DNA from: Aldehydirespirator sp965221215
GTDB taxonomy: Bacteria > Actinomycetota > Acidimicrobiia > Acidimicrobiales > Aldehydirespiratoraceae
Assembly: GCA_965221215.1 (NCBI GenBank)
Contig: OZ244872.1
Coordinates: 3,100,001 to 3,164,000 of the forward strand
Direction of reading: 5' to 3'
DNA: 64,000 nt
The translations under genes and the position numbers were made by a program. The notes under the pieces were generated by a model that saw only the letters and a program-made list of their open reading frames with translations, had not been told where the DNA came from and searched no databases. The stretch's first letter is position 1, and every line of letters starts with the position of its first letter. This document shows, in pieces, positions 31,135-38,570 of the stretch.

Positions 31135-33714
31135 CTAGTGGTGGGAGATGGCTTCCAACAGGTTGAGGCGGGCTGCCCGGCGGGCCGGGACTAGGGCGGC
31201 CAGCAGGCCGGCCCCGGCCGCCACGAACAGATAGATCACCATGGTGGACCACGGCACCGCCACCGACGACACCAGCGCGGCGGGCAGCGAAGCCGCCCCG
31301 ATCACGCCGGTCACCGCGCCGGTGACGACCCCGATCAACCCACCGAAGACGGCCACGATGATCCCCTCCAACAAGATCGCAGCCCGAATCTGCGGTCGGG
31401 CCATGCCCACCACCCGCAGCAGCCCGATCTCGCGGGTCCGCTCGAACACCGACAGGGCCATGGTGTTGGAGAAGCCCATCACCGCGATCAGCAAGGCGAT
31501 GAGCAGGAACACGTTGATCACCGCCAGCAGCGCGTCCACCTGAGCGGTCCTGCCGGCACGGTACTCGGCCTGGTCGCGCACCTCGACCTGCGGAAAGTCG
31601 GCCAGCGCGGCCTCCAGCGCGGCCCGGGCGCGGTCAGGGCCGACACCCGCCGCGGTGACCGCCGTGATCAGGCCCATCTGGTCGCCCACGATGTAGCGGT
31701 CCCAGTCGCGGCGGTCGATCACCCAGGATCCCACCACCGAGTCGTCGTCATGGAGGGCCACCACCTCGAAGGTGCCCTCCCGCAGGCTGGAGAACTTGAG
31801 CTGCATCCGGTCGCCCACGGCCACGCCGAGCTCGTCGGCCGCGTCGACGTGCACCATCACATCGCCCGGTCCGGCCCCGTCCAGGCTGCCGGAGACCACC
31901 CCCGGCGCCACATGGCGAGCGAACGAGGCGAGGCGGGCAGCCGTCAGCCCACGCCGGTTGCCGTCGGCGGTGCTCACCCCGCCGGTGCGGAACCGGAAGG
32001 ACTCCACCGATTCCAGCTCGGGCAGCTCCGACACCAGCGCAAGGGCGCCCGGACTGAACACCCGGTCCAGGTCCTCGCAGGTGCCGGCACACATCGTCCA
32101 GTCGGCCTGAACCGACGCTTCGAGCTGGTCGCTGAGAGTCTGCTTGAACGAGGTGCCGATCACGGTGACCAGCGACACCATGGCCAGCCCGATCATCAGC
32201 GCCGAGGCGGTGGTGGCGGTGCGGCGGGGGTTGCGGGCCGCGTTGAGCTGGGCCAGGCGGCCGTTCAGCGCAAAGAGCCGGGCGGCGGGCCAGCCCAGCG
32301 CATCCGACAGGGGTCCGGCCACTGCGGGACTGCAGATGTTGACGCTCACCAGCACGAACAGCGTGCCCAGGCCAATCGACAGGACGGCTCCGGCGGTGGA
32401 CAGATCGGCCAGCAGGCCCGCCGACAGCAGCACCAGGGCCGCCGCGCCGACCACCGAACCGACGATGATCGAGCGGCGCCGGCTGTAGGCATCGATCGCG
32501 GCGTCGCGGGCCAGCGCGGCCATGGGCGCCACCCGGCGGGTCCTCAGCGCCGGCCACAGGGCCGATACCAGGGTCAAGCCGATCCCGAGCACCAGCGCGA
32601 CGATGATCGCGTCGCCGCTGACGCTCAGCTCGGGCTCGATCAAATCGGCGCCGGCCAGCGACAGCACGGCCGCGATGACCCGCGACACCAGCAGGCCCCC
32701 GCCGAACCCCGCCACGGTGGCGGCCGCGCCCATCACCAGCGCCTCCAGCCCCACCGAGGCCACAACCTGGCGGCGGTCGGCGCCCAGCACCCGCAGCAGG
32801 GCGAGCTCGGCGATGCGCTGGCCGGTGACCAGCGTGAAGGTGTTGTAGGTGATGAAGGCCGAGATCACCAGCACGATCACCGCGAAGGCCACCAGCGCGT
32901 TGCGGAGCAGGTCCACGGTCTCGCTGAACTCCCGGTCGCGGGCCGCCACCTGCTCTTGCTGGTCGAGGACGGTGACGGAGGGGCCCAGGGCGCGCTCGAT
33001 CGCGGCGCTGACCGCCTGCGGGGAGGCGCCGGGCTCCAGGCGCACATCGATCAGGTCGTAGCCGCCGCCGTCGTGCAGGAACTGCCGGGCGGTGTCCATG
33101 TCCCAGGCGACGAGCTGGAACCCGATGGGCATACCGGGCTCGATGAAGTAGAAGTGGCCGACCAGCTCGAACGAGCGGGTGCCGCTGGGAGTGGAGACCC
33201 GGTACCGCTCGCCTACCCGGAAGCCGTGCTCGGTTGCGGTGTGCTCGTCCATGGCGAACTCGTCTGGGCCGGCGGGGCTGCGGCTCACTCCGTCGTCGAG
33301 CACGAACACCCGGCCCAGGGTCTCGTCCTCGGGCCAGCCCATGCCGCCCTGGCGGGCCAGGCCGGCGTCGAGGGCGTTGCCGTCGCCGTCGATGGCCACG
33401 ATGCTGAACTCCGACACCGCGCCGGCTGCGGCCTCCACCCCGTCGATGGCCTCAATCTGCTCCTTCAGCGAGGGGTTGATCAGGGGCAGGTCCTCCCACT
33501 GGTCGGCCGCGTCGGAGGCGGACTGCGAGCGAATCGAGAGGTCGACGTGGTCGTACAGCCGCTGCGACAGGCCGCTCAGCGAGGAGCGGAGCCCGTCGGT
33601 GTTGATCAGCACGCCGACGGTGAGGGCCACCCCGGCGGTCACCGCCAGCGTGGTGAGCGCGAACCGGACCTTCGTGCCGGCGATGTTGCGGAGGCTGTAG
33701 CGCAGCAGGATCAT
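31135..33714 (-). CDS. FtsX-like ABC transporter permease with two FtsX domains
   Basis: 859 residues. An N-terminal membrane segment (LTTLAVTAGVALTVGVLI) is followed by a large extracytoplasmic domain, then three membrane segments of a first FtsX domain (around residues 270-400). A second set of a membrane anchor, an external domain and three C-terminal segments follows. FNTFTLVTGQRIAELALLRVLGADRRQV and FERTREIGLLRVVGMARPQI mark the two FtsX units, whose cores are ELALLRVLGA and IGLLRVVGM. This doubled form pairs with LolD/MacB-like ATPases such as the neighbouring gene. Such transporters act mechanically on lipids, lipoproteins or cell-wall enzymes rather than moving small solutes. The exact cargo is unknown. 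Confidence 0.88.
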   Translation of the reverse strand: MILLRYSLRNIAGTKVRFALTTLAVTAGVALTVGVLINTDGLRSSLSGLSQRLYDHVDLSIRSQSASDAADQWEDLPLINPSLKEQIEAIDGVEAAAGAVSEFSIVAIDGDGNALDAGLARQGGMGWPEDETLGRVFVLDDGVSRSPAGPDEFAMDEHTATEHGFRVGERYRVSTPSGTRSFELVGHFYFIEPGMPIGFQLVAWDMDTARQFLHDGGGYDLIDVRLEPGASPQAVSAAIERALGPSVTVLDQQEQVAARDREFSETVDLLRNALVAFAVIVLVISAFITYNTFTLVTGQRIAELALLRVLGADRRQVVASVGLEALVMGAAATVAGFGGGLLVSRVIAAVLSLAGADLIEPELSVSGDAIIVALVLGIGLTLVSALWPALRTRRVAPMAALARDAAIDAYSRRRSIIVGSVVGAAALVLLSAGLLADLSTAGAVLSIGLGTLFVLVSVNICSPAVAGPLSDALGWPAARLFALNGRLAQLNAARNPRRTATTASALMIGLAMVSLVTVIGTSFKQTLSDQLEASVQADWTMCAGTCEDLDRVFSPGALALVSELPELESVESFRFRTGGVSTADGNRRGLTAARLASFARHVAPGVVSGSLDGAGPGDVMVHVDAADELGVAVGDRMQLKFSSLREGTFEVVALHDDDSVVGSWVIDRRDWDRYIVGDQMGLITAVTAAGVGPDRARAALEAALADFPQVEVRDQAEYRAGRTAQVDALLAVINVFLLIALLIAVMGFSNTMALSVFERTREIGLLRVVGMARPQIRAAILLEGIIVAVFGGLIGVVTGAVTGVIGAASLPAALVSSVAVPWSTMVIYLFVAAGAGLLAALVPARRAARLNLLEAISHH

Positions 33715-33751
33715 CAGCCCGCTACCGGGTCAAGCCGCACCCCGCTGGTAC

Positions 33752-33827
33752 CCCCGCTCTTGTTCGCTTCGCTCACGGGCCGCCCAAACCCCAACAACAC
33801 AGCCCACGGCCTCGCAAGCTCGGCCTC
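33752..33827 (-). repeat. Dispersed 76-bp intergenic repeat, intact copy 3
   Basis: Reverse-oriented copy of the unit at 9750-9825, differing at only a few bases. It lies inside the ABC transporter operon: its GAGGCCGAG end begins 4 nt after the ATPase stop, and its other end lies 37 bp before the permease start. Confidence 0.85.
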
Positions 33828-33831
33828 TGTG

Positions 33832-34665
33832 TCACTCTTCCAGTTCTTCCATGAACTTGAGGATCTCGTCCACTGTGGCCCCTTCGGGTACGCCCCGGAT
33901 GAACTGGCCCACCTGCAGGATCTTCATGTAGTCGAGCACCTGCTCGGCGGTCGGATCGATCAGCTCGCCCTTGAGGCTGCCGTCGGACAGGAACACGGTC
34001 CGATCGGCGAACGACGCCGCCCGGGCGTCGTGGGTCACCATCACGATGGTCTGGCCCAGGTCGTCCACCGCCTGGCGCATGAACCGCAGCACGTCGGTGC
34101 CGGACCGGGAGTCGAGGTTGCCGGTGGGCTCGTCGGCGAAGATGATCTCCGGCTTGCCGGCCAGCGCCCTCGACACCGCCACTCGCTGCTGCTGGCCGCC
34201 GGACAGCTCGTTGGGCCGGTGGGCCAGGCGGTCGCCCAGCCCGACGGTGGCGATCACGCTGTCCACCCACTGCTGGTCGGGCTCGCGCCGGGCCAGCCGG
34301 CTGGGCAGGGTGATGTTCTCGATGGCGGTCAGGGTGGGCACCAGGTTGAAGGCCTGGAAGATGAAACCCACCCGGTCGCGGCGCAGTCGGGTGAGCTCCT
34401 TGTCGGACAGGGCGCCCAGGTCGGTGTCGCCGATGTAGGCCCGGCCCTCGGTGAGGTCGTCGAGGGCAGCCATGCAGTGCATGAGCGTGGACTTGCCCGA
34501 CCCCGACGGACCCATGATGGCGGTGAAGCGGCCCTGCTCGAAGGTGATGTTCACCCCGTCGAGGGCCCGGACCTCCGTGTCGCCCGACCCGTAGACCTTG
34601 ACCGCGTCCGCCGCTCGGGCGGCGGCGACCATTTCCGATGACTCAGCGGCAACGTTGCCCATCAC
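33832..34665 (-). CDS. ABC transporter ATP-binding protein, LolD/MacB-type
   Basis: 277 residues with Walker A GPSGSGKST, Q-loop region FIFQAFNLVPTLTAIEN, signature LSGGQQQRV, Walker B IIFADEPTGNLD and the H-loop MVTHD. The order and the NLVPTLTA segment fit the LolD/MacB group that works with FtsX-type permeases. An extra C-terminal tail of about 45 residues (from LIDPTAEQVLDYMK to EILKFMEELEE) goes beyond the usual domain. It may bind the permease or a partner. It is cotranscribed with the permease across the 117-bp gap that holds a dispersed repeat. Confidence 0.93.
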   Translation of the reverse strand: MMGNVAAESSEMVAAARAADAVKVYGSGDTEVRALDGVNITFEQGRFTAIMGPSGSGKSTLMHCMAALDDLTEGRAYIGDTDLGALSDKELTRLRRDRVGFIFQAFNLVPTLTAIENITLPSRLARREPDQQWVDSVIATVGLGDRLAHRPNELSGGQQQRVAVSRALAGKPEIIFADEPTGNLDSRSGTDVLRFMRQAVDDLGQTIVMVTHDARAASFADRTVFLSDGSLKGELIDPTAEQVLDYMKILQVGQFIRGVPEGATVDEILKFMEELEE

Positions 34666-34768
34666 GCGTGAACCTCGCTCACCGCGTCCACCGCTCGGGC
34701 CGCGGCCCGACTCACAACCCTAGTACCGGCTCGGGGGAGACAAGAGTGTCGCGTCCCCGCGGCATCAT

Positions 34769-34792
34769 TCCCCGCTCCTGTTCGCTGCTGCT
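34769..34792 (-). repeat. Degenerate fragment of the dispersed repeat
   Basis: TCCCCGCTCCTGTTCGCTGC resembles the right end of the 76-bp repeat in reverse orientation. It lies in the divergent gap (34666-34852) between the ABC ATPase and the SnoaL-like gene. The rest of the repeat is not recognisable. Confidence 0.35.
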
Positions 34793-34852
34793 GGCCTTCG
34801 GCCTCGTGCACGGGTCTGCGCCGCCGATTCCGGGTCCGGTAGCGTTCAGGGG

Positions 34853-35311
34853 ATGGACGAACCGTCCCCCGATTTGGAGACCGCCGCGACGAGCGACACC
34901 ATCCGGCTCCTGATCGACACCGCCGCCATCCGCCAGCTGCTGGCCGCCTGCTGCCAGGTGCTCGATGACGGCTATCTCGATGAGTGGGCCGCGCTGTACA
35001 CCGCCGACTGCCGGTGCGCGTTCATGGGGAAGCGCACCGAGGGGCGCGACGAGATGAGGGCCCTGATCGAACCCTTCCAGACCGACGAAATGCGAGGCAA
35101 GCACCTGATCAGCGAGCCCCGCATCAACGTCCACGGCGACGACGCCACCGCCACCACCGACTTCGCCTTCGTGTCGAGAGACGCCAAGTTCATGCGCACT
35201 GGCCGCTACCTCGACGTGCTGCGCCGCAGCGACGACGGCTGGAAAGTGGCCGGCCGCGAGATCGTGTTCACCGGCGACGAGCCGATAGGTCTCTACTCGG
35301 AGGATGGTTAG
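34853..35311 (+). CDS. SnoaL-like / NTF2-fold protein
   Basis: 152 residues from ATG 34853. The sequence IRQLLAACCQVLDDGYLDEWAALYTADC (its core is LDDGYLDEWAALYTADC), RTEGRDEMRALIEPF and the late VLRRSDDGWKVAGREIVF describe a cone-shaped NTF2-like domain of the SnoaL_4 type. Members are hydratases, isomerases or ring-hydroxylating dioxygenase beta-like subunits. No catalytic set can be fixed here. Its 3' end overlaps the convergent MaoC gene by 4 bp. Confidence 0.8.
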   Translation: MDEPSPDLETAATSDTIRLLIDTAAIRQLLAACCQVLDDGYLDEWAALYTADCRCAFMGKRTEGRDEMRALIEPFQTDEMRGKHLISEPRINVHGDDATATTDFAFVSRDAKFMRTGRYLDVLRRSDDGWKVAGREIVFTGDEPIGLYSEDG

Positions 35312-36279
35312 GGGGCGACGGCCACCACCGTCCAGTCGAGGATCTGGTCGGGCTCGGCGCGGCGATGGGCGAAGCCCTCGACCCGCACCGCGAAGACTCG
35401 GCCGCCGCCGGCCTCCGTCACATCGAGCAGCGTGTGGCGGAACGACATCTGGTCGCCCTCGAAGGCGGGGCCGGTGTGATCGCAGCCATGCCATCCCACC
35501 ACCGTCGCCATGCCACCCAGCACCCTCGACAGCGAGGCCTGGGCCAGCCCGACCACGTGTCCCCCGTACAGCAGGCGCTGCGGATAGAGCGACTCTTCGG
35601 CGTCGCGGTGGACCATAGCCAAGTTGTTCGACAGGCGCACCAGCGCCAGCGCGTTGTCGGCGATGTCGCGGGCCGGGTCGCTCACGGTGGCGCCGGGCTG
35701 CCAGTCGGTTCCATCTCCCAGCGGGGCGAAGTCCCAGTGCTCCGGCACCAACTCGACGTAGGAGGCGAGATCCAGCGGCGGGGTGGCGCCGAGGTCGTCG
35801 CAGTTGCCGGGCTGGTCGCCGTCGGCCTGGGGCAGCAGCGGGGCTCGCTGGTAGGTGACGGCCGGCGCCCCGTCGGCCGTGGTGACGATGTCCACCAGAG
35901 CCTTGCCTCTGTTCTGCCGGCCCGGGCGGGGCCGGCTGTCGGCCAGGGCCGCGACGGTGACGGTGGTGGCCAGCGACTGCCCGACGAACACCGGCTTCAC
36001 AAACCGCAGATCGCGGTAGAAGAGGTTGGCGATCACCCGCCGGCTGAGGGTGGTGCTCTGCCCGACCGACAGGTGCATCACCAGCGCCGCACTGGCCAGA
36101 CGGCCGGGGCTCCCGGTGACGGCCTCGCAAACCGCCGGATCCATCGCCATCGGCAGCCGCTCGCCCACGATCGACTGGTAGAGCGCGGCCATGCCGTCGT
36201 CGATCGCCACCGACGGCTGGCGGGGCAGCACCTGACCGACGCTCAGGTCCTCGTAGTAGGGGCCGTCGAGCGGAATCAC
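35308..36279 (-). CDS. MaoC-like acyl dehydratase, double hot-dog
   Basis: 323 residues, the length of a tandem hot-dog protein. The first domain starts YYEDLSVGQVLPRQPSVAID and contains HLSVGQSTTLSRRVIANLFYRDLRF. The second contains RLLYGGHVVGLAQASLSRVLGG and GPAFEGDQMSFRHTLLDV. Similar proteins hydrate 2-enoyl-CoA or mesaconyl-CoA type substrates, and the GGHVVG segment with its histidine fits the hydratase-2 motif region. The CoA substrate is not predictable. It lies 72 bp downstream of the amidohydrolase gene, on the same strand. Confidence 0.75.
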   Translation of the reverse strand: MIPLDGPYYEDLSVGQVLPRQPSVAIDDGMAALYQSIVGERLPMAMDPAVCEAVTGSPGRLASAALVMHLSVGQSTTLSRRVIANLFYRDLRFVKPVFVGQSLATTVTVAALADSRPRPGRQNRGKALVDIVTTADGAPAVTYQRAPLLPQADGDQPGNCDDLGATPPLDLASYVELVPEHWDFAPLGDGTDWQPGATVSDPARDIADNALALVRLSNNLAMVHRDAEESLYPQRLLYGGHVVGLAQASLSRVLGGMATVVGWHGCDHTGPAFEGDQMSFRHTLLDVTEAGGGRVFAVRVEGFAHRRAEPDQILDWTVVAVAP

Positions 36280-36351
36280 GAGCGCAGGCTACAACCGGCC
36301 AAATTGATGCCGTTGATCCCGCTGCGAGCCGACAGCGGTTGCTCGACGGGG

Positions 36352-37743
36352 CTAGTTGCGGGTTGCCCGGGTCTTTATGCCGGCTCGGTCGAACAGGCGG
36401 CGGGCGGCGGCATCGGCCTCAGCCATGATCCGGCCCTCGTCGGCGGCAAGCAGCGTGCCGTCGCGGATCACTATGCGGCCGTCCACCACCACGTCGCGCA
36501 CATCTCTGGGGGTGGCGTTGTAGACGAGGGCGCTGGGCACCCGGTGCACGGGGGCCACGAACGGCGACCGCAGGTCCACCACAAGCAGGTCGGCCCGCTG
36601 ACCCTCGGCCAGCACCCCGAACGCGGCGGGCATGCCGAAGGCGGCCGCCCCGCCCCGGCAGGCCATCTGCAGCACGTCGTCGGGCTGCAGGACGAGGGCG
36701 TCGAGGTGGTGCACCTTCTGCAGCAGCACGGTGGCCTTGAGCACCTCGAACATGTCTTGGCGGTTGTTGCTGCCGGGGCCGTCGCTGGCCAGCGCCACGG
36801 TGATCCCCCGGGCCCTCATGGCCACCACGGGCGCCACTCCGGAGGCCAGGTACATGTTCGACACCGGGCAGTGCACCACCACCGAGCCCGAGGCCGCGAT
36901 CAGGTCGAGCTCGTCGTCGTCGAGCCACACGCTGTGGGCGAGCTGCACGTCGGGGCCGAGCACGCCCAGCGAGTCGAGCCACGGCACATGGCGCATGCCG
37001 CGCTCGTCGAGGCTCATGTCCACCTCGACGGCGGTCTCGGCGCAGTGGATGTGGGTGCCCCGGCCCCAACTGCGGGCCGCGGCCACGGTGGTGCGCATGG
37101 CCTCGTCGGAGCAGCCCCACGGGATCAGCGGGGCCAACTCCACCCGGATCCGGTCGTCGTCGCAGCCGTCCCACCGGCTGCGGGCCGCGCCGGCCCGAGC
37201 CACCGCCTGCTCGGCGGTCTGTTCCAGCTCCGGCTGGTAGTTGCGGTCGGCCCAGCCGTGGGCCAGCAGGAACCGCACGCCCAGCTGATCGGCGCCCCGG
37301 CACACGGCGTCGTTGATGCCGGTGTCGATGTGGATGTACTGGTGGTCGATGACCGTGGTGGCCCCGCCCCGCAGGTTCTCCACCAGCCCGGCCCGCGCCG
37401 CGGCATGGGCGATGTCGGCGTCGAGGTGGACCGCGGCGGGCCAGATGCAGTCGCGCAGCCAGTCGAGCAGCGCCTTGTCGTCGGCCAGCCCACGGAAGAA
37501 GGCCTGGAACAGGTGGGTGTGGGCGTTGGTCATCCCCGGCATGACCGCACATCCGGCCGCGTCGATCACCTCACTGGCCTGGCCCATCCGGCCGGCCGGA
37601 GGCGCCCCCGCCCCGACCTCCACCACCCGGTTGCCGCTCACGAACACCCACCCCGGATCATGCACGGCCGCCTCATCGTCCACAGTCACGACCGCCCCGC
37701 CGTGAACCAGCAGATCCGGCCTGTGATCGTCGGGCCGCGCCAC
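36352..37743 (-). CDS. Amidohydrolase-superfamily deaminase (ATZ/TRZ type)
   Basis: 463 residues with the metal-binding HxH in MTNAHTHLFQAFFRG, the third ligand region HCAETAVEVD, and the ASDGPGSNNRQDMFE motif whose aspartate activates water. These match the group that includes S-adenosylhomocysteine/methylthioadenosine deaminase, guanine deaminase and chlorohydrolases AtzA/TrzN. HWADRN-like and HSVWLDDDELDL segments agree. The enzyme should hydrolytically deaminate a heterocycle or related compound in the cytoplasm. The natural substrate is unknown. Confidence 0.85.
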   Translation of the reverse strand: MARPDDHRPDLLVHGGAVVTVDDEAAVHDPGWVFVSGNRVVEVGAGAPPAGRMGQASEVIDAAGCAVMPGMTNAHTHLFQAFFRGLADDKALLDWLRDCIWPAAVHLDADIAHAAARAGLVENLRGGATTVIDHQYIHIDTGINDAVCRGADQLGVRFLLAHGWADRNYQPELEQTAEQAVARAGAARSRWDGCDDDRIRVELAPLIPWGCSDEAMRTTVAAARSWGRGTHIHCAETAVEVDMSLDERGMRHVPWLDSLGVLGPDVQLAHSVWLDDDELDLIAASGSVVVHCPVSNMYLASGVAPVVAMRARGITVALASDGPGSNNRQDMFEVLKATVLLQKVHHLDALVLQPDDVLQMACRGGAAAFGMPAAFGVLAEGQRADLLVVDLRSPFVAPVHRVPSALVYNATPRDVRDVVVDGRIVIRDGTLLAADEGRIMAEADAAARRLFDRAGIKTRATRN

Positions 37744-37804
37744 AGCCCCAAGCTAGTCAGCCCAAGTGTCGTCCGAGGGACCGGCGACGACCGCCCGCCC
37801 CATG

Positions 37805-37822
37805 CGCAGCGACGCGGCTGCG
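37805..37822. terminator. Hairpin between retropepsin-like gene and amidohydrolase
   Basis: CGCAGC-GACGCG-GCTGCG, a 6-bp perfect stem in the 98-bp gap, downstream of the stop of the leftward retropepsin-like gene. It is a plausible terminator for that gene. The stem sequence is the same as at 31120-31134. Confidence 0.4.
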
Positions 37823-37841
37823 GGCTCGTCTGCCCACTCTG

Positions 37842-38195
37842 TTACAGAGTGCCCTCCAGCTGGACTAGCCGACCCTCGATGGGGTCCACCGCGAATCGCA
37901 GGCCCTCCAGGGTGTAGGCGCCGAGCAGCGTGATGTCGGGATCCTCGCCGAACACGACCAGAGTCGGAATCGTCCGGCCCTGCACTGTGGCCACGGCCTG
38001 CCCGAGCGGATAGGCGACACGATGGCCGTCCGCCAACGAAAGCCAAACCGTGTCAAAGGGCTCGACCCCAATCTCGGCAAGCCTGGCCGCAGCCACCACC
38101 GTGTACGCCGCGCCCGTGTCCACCAGCGCCTCGGTCTCGATCGAGCGCTCGCCGTCGAGGCTGTCCAGCCGCAGATTGCATTTCAATGTCCCCAT
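37842..38195 (-). CDS. Retropepsin-like clan AA aspartic protease, copy 1
   Basis: 117 residues from ATG 38195, with GAAGGAGG a few bases upstream. Half-size pepsin fold (one lobe, active as a dimer) with the catalytic motif V-D26-TGAAYTVV and the late hydrophobic ITLLGAYTLEGL, which corresponds to the second conserved hydrophobic-Gly element. Bacterial proteins of this kind are single-domain and cytoplasmic, with unknown targets. The gene has a same-length copy at 41861-42214, about 74% identical by residue count. The upstream flank is also duplicated and ends in a remnant of ridA. Confidence 0.85.
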   Translation of the reverse strand: MGTLKCNLRLDSLDGERSIETEALVDTGAAYTVVAAARLAEIGVEPFDTVWLSLADGHRVAYPLGQAVATVQGRTIPTLVVFGEDPDITLLGAYTLEGLRFAVDPIEGRLVQLEGTL

Positions 38196-38294
38196 ATCAA
38201 GACCCTCCTTCAAGTCTGGCCTCTACTGACATGCAATGATGCAGCACGACAAGGCTAGAAGCAAGGCCGTTGGGCAGAACTACGGTCCGCCCGG

Positions 38295-38418
38295 TCAGTA
38301 TGCGGCCACCACGGCGATCTCAACCTGCCAGGCAGGCTGGGCCAGCTCGGGAACCCCCCCCCCCAGCGTCGAGGCGGCCAGATGGCTGTCGAGGAAGCGG
38401 CCGCGCTCGGCCAGCCCT
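38295..38418 (-). pseudogene. Truncated ridA remnant (C-terminal 41 codons)
   Basis: Reads in frame as the end of RidA (AERGRFLDSHLAASTL, then PELAQPAWQVEIAVVAAY and TGA) and closely matches the last third of the intact ridA at 42316-42702. The first two thirds are missing; at about 38420 the similarity stops and unrelated sequence begins. A run of 11 C on the plus strand (38354-38364) replaces the bases that encode VVV in the intact copy and adds one glycine codon, keeping the frame. It has no start codon. The surrounding 375-bp gap (38196-38570) holds this remnant and the leader of the next gene. Confidence 0.8.
38354..38364 (+). repeat. Poly-C tract, 11 bases
   Basis: An uninterrupted run of 11 C in the ridA remnant. 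The matching place in the intact copy (about 42370-42385) reads CTACCACC, so the run arose after the duplication. Confidence 0.9.
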
Positions 38419-38570
38419 CAGACTCGACCTCACCGCTTCTACGGCAGGGGATCTGTAGGCCGGTTTGGTTGCTGGCCCAACTTCTCTGTAAGGTCCGTTG
38501 CTTCGTCACGCCGGTCCCATAAGGTTCCAATCTATGGGACAGTTAGCTGAAAGGTCTATGGTGCATAAAG

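Noticed and set aside
31750..34641. A 963-codon plus-strand frame across the ABC transporter genes
   Set aside because: It runs antisense through two well-supported genes and a dispersed repeat and has His/Gln/Arg-rich shadow composition.
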